DNA of 64,000 nucleotides, from contig JABSSW010000001.1 of NCBI GenBank assembly GCA_018902385.1, forward strand, positions 1,426,001 through 1,490,000, read 5' to 3'. Shown in pieces: positions 11,182 to 23,173 of the stretch. The stretch's first letter is position 1, and each line of letters begins with the position of its first letter. The stretch comes from Physcia stellaris. Taxonomy: Eukaryota; Ascomycota; Lecanoromycetes; Caliciales; Physciaceae. Made by a program: the position numbers and the translations under genes. The notes under the pieces are model-generated. The model ran no database searches. It worked only from the letters and a program-made list of their open reading frames with translations, and had not been told where the DNA came from.

Positions 11182-13821
11182 TCTACATATTAGGGTGAGC
11201 AAAGCTATCTTTGGGAACAAAAGGTGTTCGTCCAGTAACTTACTTGATTGATTACTCTTCTAGCTGCTGCTGCTATTGAGATATTTGATGTTTTCAAAGC
11301 TTTCTCATAAACACATGAAGCAAAAATAGTCTTACTTTCGATCTAATGTTTGAGTGCGAAAGTTAAGTTGCATACATCCGGATAGCTCTCTCGGGGTTTG
11401 AAACAGCTAATGAGTCAGGCGGTGCTTACCGCCTCGCTGCGAGGTGAATTGCTTGCAAATGAATCAGCAATTCATCGTCAACTGAATTTGCTACTACTCT
11501 CAAAACGCTCCTTATGCCCACTAGTAGAGAGTTGTCAGTCCGCTATGAGAAAGGCTCACATCCCAGCTCAATGTGATCAGGGTCAAGGGTAGACCGCCAT
11601 TCCGAAGCATGCAGTAGGATATGGGATAATTCTGGACGAAGAACGCCATGATCCGAATGTGCATGACAAGCTAAAGACGTCCAAGCCCACTCCACGGCAG
11701 TGATAATGGGATGGGCTGACTGTGAGAACACATATTGCTGCTTTCTGGAGCTCATCGCGTCTCAAGCCCTCTGGCTCTTACGTCTTATTATGATACCGTA
11801 CACCATTACCCACCATGAAAGATGACTGTAATCTTCACCTTCTACCTTCGTAGCGGTATAACTGTCCCCTTTTCCAAATTATCTTTTCTTGGTTGTAATT
11901 TCCAGAGTGACGAATCACACAGTATATTGTTTTTCATCTGGGATTCATATCTTTGAAAGGAATAATGTCTGGGATAGATTGTCAAGCAGGTATGCAGATA
12001 GCATAAGATAGGAAGGACTCGACTTTCCTTCCAACCGGTGATCACCATCTCATCATGTGTTAATAGGCTCTTTTCCATGTTCCTGTTAGCTTTGTGGCAG
12101 ATGAGCTCTGAGCGACATGACTCATGGCCACAAGTGTCACGAGCTGGATTTCTCTTAGGCTCGATGTATTAAGCTAGAGTGAATGCCCAGTATTAAGTGG
12201 TGCAATCTTTCATTTTCCGTTCTAGGGTTGCTAGGTCCTAAAGACGATTCCTTGTTCTACTAGAATAAGGATTTGAAAGAATGCTACCTGACTCGTATGA
12301 GCGCATTTCGTCAAGGTCACAATTTGACCTCGAAATCAGATGTAGAGTCTTCTCGTATAGTCTATTCAGCAAAATAGATGTCATGCGTCGATTTCAGTGG
12401 TATGAGACTCTGTTTCACGGTTACAGTGCAAAGCCAGACCATAAGATGTTGTGGTAAAGGATTTTGGGCTTGGTTGGTTGGTGTGTGGCCAATTCCATCA
12501 TGATGCCATCATCTCACGTTAGGGTTCTCCCACATTATTGGTGGCCCCGCTAGCCGCCCGAGGTGTTCTGGAAGCTTCCCTAGACGTGTCCCAAAAGGGC
12601 CCCTAGGTAGAACATCCAACTGCACTGGGTTTTCTGGACGAGATGTATCAGGCTTAGGAGGTAAGTAATTGAGGTCACTTCGGAGAATGGCTATTAGTGT
12701 TGACCTTTAGTGGTGGCTGGGATGGAGCCGTTCGCCTCTCTAGCTGCATGTATAGGGGCTGTTTGTACCCGGAGCTCGGGGTCCGCGAATAAGATTTTCA
12801 GCACAGCAGGCCTTAAGGGGCAGGGTGCTTCGAATCTTCATTATTGTGTGTATGTTTTGATCACGTAACTGACGAGGAACTCATCCCGAATTAAGTATAA
12901 GCAACGTCTGACAGGAAGCGTGTCCTTTGCGGTTGAATTACATATAGGTATGCTACGCTGTGAACAGGCCAATACCTATATGAGAAAAGGCGAAAACGCA
13001 GTCCAGGTTTGAAGACCACTTGCGCCCAGGAGAAAAGAGATATTATAGGTGGTGAGGAGGAATCCGGCCTTGGCTTCGTTGGCAATAGTGTTGGGTTTTC
13101 CGCAATTACGTGTGTATTGTCCTCAAGCAGTTAGACTTCACCTTTGGAAATTTGCTAGGTGCAGAATCATCTGGGAATTTGTCATGACGGACCCTGAAAG
13201 TCCCCGTGCCGTGGACGGATCGATATGTTTATGTACTTTCGCCCTGATCAACGAACTTACTGCTGTAAATCGATGATTCTGTCATAAGTGCTTCCACTTC
13301 GATTAGAGACAGCTGCAATCTCTCTCCGAGTCCCCCTCGTCTCTCACTTGTCGTGGTGTGGATTTCTAGCTCCCGGCACTAGCGGGGCTTGTGGCAAGAC
13401 CCGAAAATCTCTTTGATGACATTTCCATCACCTATACACTTGACTTGTCCCCGATGCTTTAAACGAAGACCACGTGTCGTCAGTTAATAGGTCGATTTTA
13501 ATACATTGGTGTCTCACCAGTCTTGGACTGTACGACTGTCTCTCTGGTGCCCATCACACGAGCACGACTTCACATCTTAATTGGGCCGCAGAGGGTGCGT
13601 TTCGGATTGCATCAACGCTGTGCTTCCTCATCGCGGGACTGGTCGATTGCACCGTCCGCGGCTAGGGGAGCCCAATCAGTGTCGAGTGATTTGATCAATC
13701 TGCAACAGAAGCGCAATGTGTAGTGGTTCATACATCACCAAAGTTGCCTACTAGATTGACATCGATATCTGCGTCTTAGAGTACTGCAAGTATTCCACGC
13801 TGTCTTTGATGATACCAGCTG
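11182..13821. other. Long divergent intergenic region between two SANT-like genes
   Basis: About 2.6 kb separate two outward-facing SANT/Myb-like genes. Only short uncoordinated frames occur. The first 100 bases include the probable 5'UTR intron of the minus gene. No transposon ends or RNA genes were recognised. Confidence 0.5.
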
Positions 13822-15174
13822 ATGGAGTCAGATTTCTACTTTGGCCTGTATCATTCCACAAAACTTCAGGCCATGACTGAAGATTCGATGAGCTTCGAGA
13901 TGAGTCGCCAAGACAGTGTGGAACCCCCCACAAGGCCCATTATTCTTAAGCTCAAGCTGCCTCCCGCAAGGTTGATGGAACTTTCAACCCCGCCACCAAC
14001 CGATGATCCACCAAAGAAAGCCAAAATGGTACGGATGGACCTGTATAGTATCTATCACACGCTGCACACTAATCATGCTACAGGGCAAGTCAAATTTGGG
14101 AGCTTCCTGGACCGAAGCAGACATACAACAACTGTGGGATCTCCGCCAGAAAAAAGTATCATGGAATCAGATCGGCATCACTATCAACAGAACCGGAGGC
14201 GCTGCGCAACAGCAATGGATGCGGGTAAGTGACCGGCCTATCTGGATTGACCGAAGCATGCTCACCTTTCTTCAGATGCAGCGAGAAAAACATCCGGTTA
14301 GTAAGCAGCTTTCATATATTGCCTTCCCGTTCTTCAGTCCTGGAAGAGTAATGTATCTTCACGAGGTGCAACAGCTCGTATTTACATCCTTAATATCCAG
14401 CACATGCGCACCGTGAGTGTAGTCTGACTTTATTGATGTTATGACCAGCTCCTGGCAAACGGCAATGAGAGCAAGTCACCTGTCATCGAACAGAGTCCGA
14501 AACGAGAATCTCCTGCCGATAAGCCTGATGGGAAGTGTGCAGATTGTGGGAAATTCGGTTTCGTCGAAGATGGCGAAATGGTAAAGTGTTCGAAGTGCCA
14601 GGAAGTGTACCACAGGTCCTGCCATGAGCCTCCAGTCGACCAAGATTTCCTTGAGACCCCCGAAACCCCTTGGTTTTGCAGTACTTGTGCCGAAGCAGAA
14701 GCGTCGATCGGTTCTACTCTCGCTGAGAATCTTCACACGGCGCTTGAAGGACCCACCACTAGGCGAAGAAAGAAGCGGGAGAGACCAAGTAGTGCCTGGG
14801 CGAGCGTTAACGGAGACACCAACATTGACATGCAACCTGAAGTAGAGCCTACCAAGCATTCCAAGAAGCGGCCGCGGACAATGAGCAATGGACCGGGGGA
14901 GGAGGATGGATCGCCGAAGACAGAAGTGTTCCAGGAGCTCGATGCACTTAGAAGCCAAGTACAAGAGTTGGAAAACGATAAAAACGCCATGCAGCGGAAA
15001 CTTGACGGGGTAGTGGCTTCACTAAAAAATAAAGACACGGAAATGGATGAGCTGAAGGACGCCATCGACGGCTTGAAAACATCATTGAAAGAGAGGCAAC
15101 CCAGCTCCCCACTGAACGGCTGGCTGTCAAAGACTAAGAGGCGCATTACCGGTTTCGGGGGATCCCAGGCCTAA
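13822..15174 (+). CDS. SANT/Myb-like and PHD-finger protein with coiled coil
   Basis: Exons 13822-14028, 14084-14224, 14276-14296, 14338-14412 and 14449-15174 join in phase to give 389 aa. A SANT/Myb-like domain lies at residues about 77-116 (ASWTEADIQQLWDLRQKKVS, WNQIGITI, NRTGGAAQQQW). A C4HC3 PHD finger follows, with ligands C178, C181, C195, C198, H203, C206, C225 and C228; the tryptophan before the last pair (PWFCSTC) is typical. Basic nuclear-localisation-like stretches (RRRKKRER, KHSKKRPR) and a coiled coil near residues 300-365 follow. PHD fingers read histone H3 tails, so a chromatin-associated nuclear protein is likely; substrate and complex are unknown. Exon 3 is only 21 bases (MQREKHP). 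The start could instead be the ATG at 13873 (MTEDSMSFEM); the upstream one gives the longer frame. Confidence 0.8.
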
Positions 15175-16683
15175 GTGGTGCCTGGTACGGGGTGGGGGCT
15201 TGGTGTCTGAGATAAAATCTTGATTGCAAACGGGATTTTACATTTTCCAGCACAGAAAACGATTGACAAGCCGACTGTCTACCGGAGCAGGCGACTAATA
15301 GTCTACTATTGCTTTGCTTGTGTAGTATTTTGTTATTCAATAGCCGCACGATGAAGCTTATCCAGTCAGTTTGTGCTAGCTATGCTCTCTATTGCTCTTC
15401 TGGATCTGAGAGTGTGATAGGCCGTTTACCTTAGTTATGCAATGGGACCAAATATCTGAGATATGCAGGTTCTGCAATGGAGCCAAACATCCGAGATCCT
15501 ATGCACGAACCCGAAGCCAAGTCATTGCCCTCATCCCGAATTGCGCTAACGCTTCCACCACCGAGGCCGATAGCAAGACCTGTGAGCTAGCTAATTCAAA
15601 AGCTCTTGCCAGGTAAGAGTCGTATTATCATATCCTTTATACTCTTCGAGCAAATCATGATCTTACGTCACCCAAAGGAGTGCAAGCTTGATGACGGGAA
15701 GCGACGGAAAGTGATGATCACTCAGATCTGTACTTCTATCCTACAGCCTAACGTGACCCTTTCCTGGCCCGAGACAGATCTTCCCCTTGGGTTCAAATTG
15801 TCGATACCGAGTGAGGTACTCCGCGGACTATTGCGCACCTTCACATACCCTGTTCGCTAGTGGAAGTTTTACCTACGTCAAAAAAGTTCCAGTTGTCCAA
15901 GGCTATTTTACTATCGTATAATTTGATCACCATGAGGAAAAAGACTGCAGTGACGGATTGTTGATCAGATCTGATAGCAGATCTCTTCTTGTACCCTCAA
16001 TCTATCCAAATAAGCAGTGGAATCAGAAAGAGGCCAAAGAGCGGCCGATGAATACAACCCGGAAAAGAGTTCAAAGATCACCCTTGTCGCGGCATCCCAC
16101 TTCTCTCCTCATTAATGAACTCATCTTCAATAGACCTCGTCTATGGTCCGACGCACTAATGCTGCCTGGCGGCCCTTCTCCAGGCGCTCTCCCAAGCTGC
16201 AGCCTCCAATTAGCAGAATGGGGACCCCACCAGTACGTGGCATACAAGCGTCAATACATCCGAGACATTGCAAACGCTCAACGGGTGTCAACATAAGAAT
16301 CCCTATCTACAAGACATGAATGTAGCGGTGAGCTTGCCATGTTTCGATCTACCCATCGGAAGAACGCGACCCGAGACTATTCGCCACCCTGCTCCTCCGT
16401 TGTTGCGATGTGAGGGGGGAGAGGAGGTTTTTTTATCATCGAACATGTCGAGCCACTTTCTTAACATGGTTAGTCGTTGATATCAAAGCTCTTCTCTAGT
16501 GATTTCCAGCATATTGGCTAGACATCATATACATGGTCTCAAACAACAGAAAGAAGGTGAAGACATTTTAGTGTTCATCTGACACCAAGGTTCATTTCAA
16601 TGGAGAGACAGAGAATGGTGAGTTGATTCAAGATCTCTTCAAGAAAGCAAAGTATTTATCCATCTACATAGTCTCAACCTCAA
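15175..16683. other. Intergenic, nothing supported
   Basis: Scattered short frames (for example 15606-15860 and 15958-16296 plus) show no domain or splice partners. This stretch includes the promoter of the coiled-coil gene starting at 16684. Confidence 0.45.
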
Positions 16684-17929
16684 ATGGATGATGAGGAGAT
16701 CAGGAGACTCACAGAGAGCCATCATGTAAGTGACTTGGACACCCTGAATAGTTCTGCGCTAATATTGAATTAGAAAAGATCTATCGATGAAGTTGCAGAT
16801 ACCGCTTCGCAGCAAAACAAAAGAAGCAGCATCCACAGCACTGCTACTCCCTTCATGCTGGTGTCTCGTCCCATTGCAACAACTCGAAGAGGGACGAATT
16901 CCGGCACGCAGGTCAATTACGCGTTTCACATGGAAATTGAAGCGTGGAAGGAAGAGTACAAAGTATTGGAGGAAGCGTACAAAGTAGTGAATAATAAACT
17001 TATTGCCGTGGAGGGCAATCTGGCCAAGTCGCACAATCAAAACGCTATTGGGAATCTTGCTTATCACAGTGTACACCGACAATTAAAGGACAGCCAAAAC
17101 GCCCATGATGCACAGCGGACCAAGGCTGAGTCAAGCGAGCGGGAGGCCAGCCAATTGAGCAAGCAAGTTGAAGAGCTTAAATCCGCTCTTGAGGTCAAGG
17201 AGACCGAGCTCAACTCTTTCAAGGAAGCACCTACTACACGGGGAAAGGACTTGGTACAGCAGTTGCACAATAGCCAGACAAGGCTCCAGAACAGGGAGCA
17301 ACAAGTGTCCGCACTGAACGATCAACTCGCCGCCTGCTACACCACAATCGCTGTGTTCGGCAGGGGCATGGCTTCTCAGAAGCGAAATTTTGCCGAAAGT
17401 CTCTCAACAAAGAATCAAGAGCTTACCGAAGCTGGCAAGAAGCTAAGTGATACCCAAGGAAAACTCGTCGATTCCGAGGAGCAGCATCGGGAATGCCGGC
17501 AGATACTCGAGCAGACAGTCAAGCTAAGCCCGACAGAATTGGGTAAGCTCAACCAGAGTATTGAGGAAATGCGTCAAAAAGTGGATGTCATCTTTGATCG
17601 CGAGCTCCCCAAGACCGTAGATCTACAGGCTGCTCAAGAGAGTAAGGTCACCACAATGGAAAGCCGGATGGCTGAAGATGTCATCACCAAGAACAAGGAG
17701 ATTGGTCAGCTGAAAGAGGAAGTCGCCGTCTGGAAACATAAGCACACTCAATTGAGTGACACTCTTAGCAAAGAAGTTGCCGAGAACTTAGCAAATGCAC
17801 TTACCTCGGAAATTCGACGCCTCATAGAATTTGTAAGTCGGCCATTCTCCGTATACCTTTCTGTCATATGCTGAAAATTGTCTACAGTATGTTGATGGAC
17901 ATCATGAAGACTCCGCCAACAGATCGTGA
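16684..17929 (+). CDS. Orphan coiled-coil protein
   Basis: Exons 16684-16725, 16774-17832 and 17888-17929 join in phase, giving 380 aa that start MDDEEIRRLTESHHKRSIDE and end YVDGHHEDSANRS. Both introns have GTAAGT donors and good branch sites (GCTAATA in the first, TGCTGAAA in the second). After about 60 Ser/Thr-rich residues the protein is almost entirely predicted coiled coil, with heptad-rich stretches such as EREASQLSKQVEELKSALEV and MAEDVITKNKEIGQLKEEVA. No signal peptide, membrane segment or named domain is visible. It may be a structural or scaffolding protein; similarity to tropomyosin- or SMC-like sequences would only reflect heptad composition. It is one of at least four coiled-coil-rich orphan genes in the window. 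Confidence 0.7.
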
Positions 17930-19086
17930 AGCGTTTTGGTCCACCTCATCAAGTGATTAATAAAACCGAACAATAACAAAAGAGGCGGGCTGCTACCTGA
18001 TTTGTACGAGACCAAGTGTAGGGGGTGGTTACTGGTGAAATCGCGACGGTCCACATAGAAAAGAAACCGGTCTCATTCCCAAATCGAGTCCAATACGTCT
18101 CTTTCACTACAATATTGTGTTTGGTCTGGAGCGGGGGATGCTTGATGGACCTGGTTGCAAGTTTGGGCGGTTATAGAATGCCTTGAAAGCCCTGCAAGAC
18201 TAAGACCTGCTGTCTCTGGCCGCTAGTTTCTGGGTCAACATCGAGCCCAATTGTGGCCGAAGAAGATCTGGTAGCACACTTAGGGTGACTTTGATACAGC
18301 CTTGAATGCGAATCAATGACGCTATGACTTCACGATATAGTTATAGAGGTCAATGCTAGCCAGTGTGAGGTGCGGTTGCAATGATCATGAAGGTTGACGG
18401 TCAAAGTCTCTTGGTGCTTATCATTACACGAACTTTTGCGACATGGGCTAAAATGAGTCTTGTGATACCGGTGAGGACGAGCCCACTGTCAAGCTCTTGA
18501 TTGCTTGCACAAAGCCATACCCATCGCCGTTTCTCAAGCCCTTCAGCCTTCCTGGTGTCAAACCGCTGTTACCGTGTCCAGCATCATAGCGTAGAGCTTT
18601 GTTTGCGCAGTCGTTGTTACTCGTAGTAATAACGATTTGCAACCTTGCCACCGTTTAACATTCCAGAACGAACTGATGCACTCTGGTCTTCTTGTTCCTC
18701 CTGTAGGAATTCGATGAGGGAATGGTCGCGAGTTGTAGTGGGATCTTGGATTCCTACTTTGAAGACCAATCTGTGGCGAGGTCAGCGATTACTTAAAGCT
18801 GGTTCAACACTAGTCAGCCTCAATGGGTCTCGATATCGATCGAGCATTTAGGTTCGGGACAGTAGTAATGTATGTTGACGACGGAGGACGGAGTAGCTGG
18901 ATGTAGTTATTGTATTATGGTATTCGTAAGATGGCAGTGCTGAACTCTCTTGTAGGGACCTCGGTACATTCGGCTACTCCCTTACTCTTAGCGTGGACGC
19001 GCCGCGACTCAGGTGTTGCCCAAGCTCCTTCTCTTGACGATAATGGATACACTTCACCTGTCATCCGCCTGAATTCAATTTGTAAT
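17930..19086. other. Intergenic, nothing supported
   Basis: Frames in this stretch are short and lack domains. It includes the upstream region of PEX16. An open frame runs in phase from 18910 into PEX16, so the true PEX16 start could lie a little upstream. Confidence 0.45.
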
Positions 19087-20413
19087 ATGGCCATCTCGGG
19101 ATCCACCAAGACCATGGGCAATCTTTACAGAAGAGCGCAGTCCCACTTGCCTTCGACCATCATCATCCCCCAAAATTGGCTGAACTCCTATGAGGATTTT
19201 GTGAAGCACAACTCCGCTCAGGTCTCGCAGATCGAGTCGGCTCTACGTTCGCTGACATACATTCTTCCTGGTATTGGCCCTGTAACCAGGTCATAGGCTT
19301 TATCGTTAATTACTTCCAGCTAGGCCGTTTCAATGAGTCCGAACTCGCCTCTGAATCTCGTTAGTCTTGTCGAGACGTCACAGGTTTACCTGGCTCGCGC
19401 TGACCTATGCGACTGCTTCGTTTAGTCCATACAACTATCAATCTCCTCTCGACCTATCATACGTCGCTGCTGCCTTCGCCTTCCCATCCTCTACCTCACA
19501 CCCGTTACACAAGCTACCAGCGGACTAAATCGAAGACTTACACCCGTTCTTCGACCTTACTCCGAACCATTCAATATACCGAGCTATTATGCGAGATGTT
19601 CTTCAAGCGTCGAGGAGGAGACAAGCTTCGATGGCGGCTTGTCATAGTCCTTGAGCTCATAAAGGCAATTTGCCGCACTATTATGCTCAGAGTCACTGGT
19701 TGGCGGATGGGTATAAGCCCTGCGACACCGGAGCAACGTGCAGGCGAGGATGAGTCTTCTTCCTCGGGCGAGGAGCCCGGAATAGAAGAGATCTTGGATG
19801 GTGGACCAGTCGAGAAGCCGTACAAAATGCCGCGTACACAGCATACTTTGTCTCCTCTTCCATCGGATCAGATATCGATACCGAGCTATCTGTCCACACG
19901 CATCATCTCACCGGACGCCATTCGCCACGCCTCCCTTCTCGTACGACGCCTTACCAGCTACCAGGCGCAGGCCGCCGAAACGTTATATATCCTTCGTCCC
20001 CTTGTCTACGCACTGGCCATGCAGCGCTTCCAAGGGAACAGACAAGACTGGCGGCCTTGGATACTCGGGTTAGCAATCGAGGTCTCCGCAAGACAATTAG
20101 GGAAGAACCAAATCAGGAATCAACCTGGAGGTATGGCAGGGATGACAGCAGTCGAAAAGGAGGAATGGAACAGAAGAGGCTGGAGTGTCGCGTGGTGGGG
20201 GATGAGAGGAGCGTTCTATGAGAATGTTACCCGGTATAGCCACGTTCACATCTACTTTAGGTGCAATAAGCTGATATTACTATCAATAGGGCCTGGATAC
20301 AAGCCTTTACCGGCAAAATGAAGGGAAAACCGTTGCTCGACATCGTAGGTGGTGTTATCGAAGACTACGAGTATCTGTGGAACGAATACTACTTCTCGAC
20401 CGCCACAATGTAG
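19087..20413 (+). CDS. PEX16: Peroxisomal membrane protein PEX16
   Basis: Exons 19087-19270, 19324-19359, 19426-20233 and 20290-20413 join in phase to give 383 aa. Diagnostic family segments are IIIPQNWLNSYEDFVKHNSA, QVSQIESALRSLTYILPG, GRFNESELASESL and HTTINLLSTYHTSLL near the N-terminus. The C-terminal half has RRLTSYQAQAAETLYILRPL, then VYALAMQRFQ, and ends LWNEYYFSTATM. An acidic Ser/Glu insertion (GEDESSSSGEEPGIEE) occupies the middle, as in many filamentous fungi. PEX16 is an integral peroxisomal or ER membrane protein that helps recruit PEX3 and insert peroxisomal membrane proteins. The 36-base second exon is short but encodes conserved residues. The chosen start is the last ATG giving a normal-length N-terminus; in-frame ATGs at 18928 and 19114 are alternatives. 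Confidence 0.92.
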
Positions 20414-20734
20414 GACTACGGGCAGGAATCCGTTCCGTCTGGACCGCAGAGTAACACCGCGTGATCCCGAGCGTCGTTTTTTGATAGGGTTTGGGCAGTC
20501 GGTTGTATGGCCTATAGCGATGGCGTTGGGCGAAAATGTTTCGAGATATACCCACATTTGGATGCTGGCACGAGAATTCAATACGATGGGCTAGAACTTC
20601 CCATTTCCTTCATTGATTCTCATAGTGACTCTCCAATCCCGCTTTAGTCATCGCAGCACTGGTTCTCTAAAGGGGAAAGAAAACCTTTCGCTTGGTCACG
20701 GGGACGTTTTGAGGGAGCTATTGCCCGGATTTGG

Positions 20735-20885
20735 GGGAAGGCGAAGAGGGAAGACGGAGAGAGAAGAGGACAAGAAAGAGGACGAGAATAAGAGAATAAG
20801 AACGAGGAAAAGGAAGAAGAAGAAAGAAGACGGGAGAAGGGAGAAGGGAGAGGAAAAGAGAAGAGGGAAGAGGAAGCGCGATGAA
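20735..20885 (+). repeat. Polypurine (GA-rich) tract
   Basis: About 150 bases are almost exclusively A and G on the plus strand, built from irregular GAAGA, GGAGAA and GGGAAGAGG units. Such mirror-like purine tracts can adopt triplex structures. It begins about 320 bases after the PEX16 stop codon. Confidence 0.8.
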
Positions 20886-21202
20886 CTGGTGAAGTGTCCC
20901 CTATTCGCCAAACCCTCCAGAGGATTTCTATCATGCATGGTCGGTGGGGAAAGGGGTATCGCATATTATGCCATTAGCTTCTTCTGGATCCCCTTAATTG
21001 TGTCGTAGGACGCAAACCTGACTTGGGCATGCAGCTGCGACCTGGTGGCGATTCCGTTGATCGTCCTGATGCTTGGCTTTTCTTTTGGGCACGGAAGGGA
21101 TGTGGTGGATGTGAGTGTTTGTGGATACTTCTTTGGCTATTACATGCTGGGTTTATATGAGGTTTGATTTCGAGGGATGGGAAACAAGAAAAATTAAAGC
21201 AG

Positions 21203-21531
21203 ATTTCTCGATTTCGAAACGCTTGCGAATGCTTGGCAATTCTTTTTTATCACATTCCTTTCAATCTTCAATTTTCAACGCAGTAAAACTCAACAGCAAC
21301 GTGTTCAAATCGTTCAAAAACAACAACAATTGCTTTGTGAATGTATGCGATCACAATGAAATAGAATAATGCTTTAAAGTCAATTTTTGATCGAAATGAT
21401 AAAATTTGGCTTATTGAATCGGGCGAAATGTGCAATCAGGGTTAGGTTTGTGAAATAATCTTGGTGAGAGGTGGGGTAATGTGGTAAAAAAAAATTGCCA
21501 AGGATTCGCAAGCGTTTCGAAATCGAGAAAT
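21203..21531. mobile_element. Putative MITE with 54-bp terminal inverted repeats
   Basis: Bases 21203-21256 and the reverse complement of 21478-21531 match over 54 positions with about three mismatches; both begin ATTTCTCGATTTCGAAACGC. The whole unit is 329 bp. The interior has no supported coding frame. No clear target-site duplication is visible, so the superfamily cannot be assigned and excision or rearrangement at the ends is possible. Alternatively it is a simple long inverted repeat able to form a hairpin. Confidence 0.6.
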
Positions 21532-22573
21532 ATATTCCGAAACCCCTGCCCCCAAATCCTTATATCCCCACGCCTCTCTCTTGAGAGAATATCTTACCCC
21601 CCCCGCCTCCCTCCCTCCCTCTGCGCTCACCAAAAATCAACAACCGAAAATCTATTAGTAAGTAAGTAAGAAAGTAGCTAAACCAAATTTTCACTCCTCC
21701 CCCTCTCTCCCATCCCAAACACAACCTTCCCTGAACATCCCCAGACGCCCTGATATCCTCCCATCCTCATTCACATTCTGTACCCAGAGAACCGACTCAT
21801 AATTATCTAGATTCTGGGATATCAACCGGGACGAGAAGCTTCCATGAGGGAGCTTCACCGCTCACAGACTCACGACCCACGGACAAGCTCTAGAGCTCTT
21901 GGGAGGTAATAACTTGCCGGACCGACTGGACTGGACTGAGAATTTGGGCGCGTGGGATGGATTGGTAGGCGCTGGGGCTGATGAGAAGTAAGAGGATTGG
22001 TAGGTAAGGATACGGTGGAGGGTGGGTGGTTGAGAGGGGACGAGTCATTGGTATTGGGAGCTTTGTTAGTTCCGTGCAAGACTGAGTTTGGCCGCGGGTC
22101 AAGCTATGGAGCGGGAAGGGGTTTGAGGATGTGGGGATGAGAAATGTAAAGAGGCTTAAGATGCATAGAGCGGAGGTGTTGAGGAGGAGGGTTTTGACGG
22201 GGCGAATTGGGTGTGGCTCATGTTCTGTACATATACACGTAATGAAAGCGGTTTGATTGGAATGAGATTTAGAGAGTGTAGGTACTTATGCTCTAAGCAC
22301 GCAAAAATTGATGGGTGGTACCGAACAGATCGGCATGGAAACGAAGATTGGGAGGGAAATTGGACATTTGCTGGGGAATAATCTAGAATGACGGACAGAC
22401 GAAAGGAATTGGTACATTCATCTACTTCCAAACGCCAGCATGACAGCGTTATGAAGAAATTATTCCCGCACCGACGCTATGCACAACCAAAGAGTCCAGC
22501 CCACGCTTGAAGGAATCCATAATAACCCCCTATTTTCATCCTCCAAAAACAATCCTAATATCTCAAACAAATT

Positions 22574-23173
22574 CTAAACGGCTGTCGATCCTGCAGTCGG
22601 CCCAGCACTAGGAAGCCCACTAGAAGCCCCAGAAGATCTCCCAGCAGCAGTCGACAACCCCACAAGGAGACTCTCGATACTAGCCGGCATCGAGCTGGGC
22701 ACCGCACCCCCAAAGCTATTCGGCACGGCCTTCTTCGCTAATTTGATCAGCGTGGTAGGGAACGCGGATGGCAGATTGGTGCTGAGGTTAGTCGGTGCGT
22801 CAGCTGGCCGCGACTTGGGGAAAGCGCTCGGAAGATCGGTAGGGGGACTGCCTGCGGCGACTGAGGCGGGGATTGCGCGCTCGTCTAGCACGGCAGAGGT
22901 GGTTGGCACGATTGGGACTGCTCCGTTGGCGTTGGCTGCTGAGAGACTTTGGAAGAGGCTGATAATTGAGGCTGGGATGTCGGAAGGGATGGGACCGCTT
23001 GGGAAGCCACCGCTGGGAAAGGTTGTTGGTGCGCCGGAGGGTAGGGTTCCTGTGGGGAAAAATGTTGCGAGGGAATTTGGGGGTCCAGATGGCCGAATTT
23101 GGGGCATGGCAATGGTTGGTTGCAGGAGAGCTAGCGCTAGGAGGATGGAGGAGGAGATTGTGAGGACGGCCAT
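22574..23173 (-). CDS. Small secreted Pro/Ser/Ala-rich protein
   Basis: Single-exon frame of 199 aa on the minus strand. The first 22 residues (MAVLTISSSILLALALLQPT) form a strong signal peptide with likely cleavage after AMA-type residues before MPQIRPSG. The mature part is low in charge and rich in Pro, Ser, Ala and Gly, with PSG/PSA motifs (LPSGAPTTFPSGGFPSG). A longer unit occurs twice: IPSDIPASIISLFQSLS and VPSSMPASIESLLVGLS. Cysteines are absent, so it is not a disulphide-stabilised effector type; a cell-wall-associated or extracellular structural role is more likely. There is no clear GPI-anchor signal. The promoter lies to the right, where AT-rich DNA follows. Function is unknown. Confidence 0.7.
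   Translation of the reverse strand: MAVLTISSSILLALALLQPTIAMPQIRPSGPPNSLATFFPTGTLPSGAPTTFPSGGFPSGPIPSDIPASIISLFQSLSAANANGAVPIVPTTSAVLDERAIPASVAAGSPPTDLPSAFPKSRPADAPTNLSTNLPSAFPTTLIKLAKKAVPNSFGGAVPSSMPASIESLLVGLSTAAGRSSGASSGLPSAGPTAGSTAV

Larger units (their letters stand above)
20414..22573. other. Intergenic region with polypurine tract and inverted-repeat element
   Basis: No gene is supported between PEX16 and the secreted protein encoded on the opposite strand. The region contains a polypurine stretch and a 329-bp inverted-repeat element, listed separately, and CT-rich DNA around 21580-21800. Confidence 0.5.
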
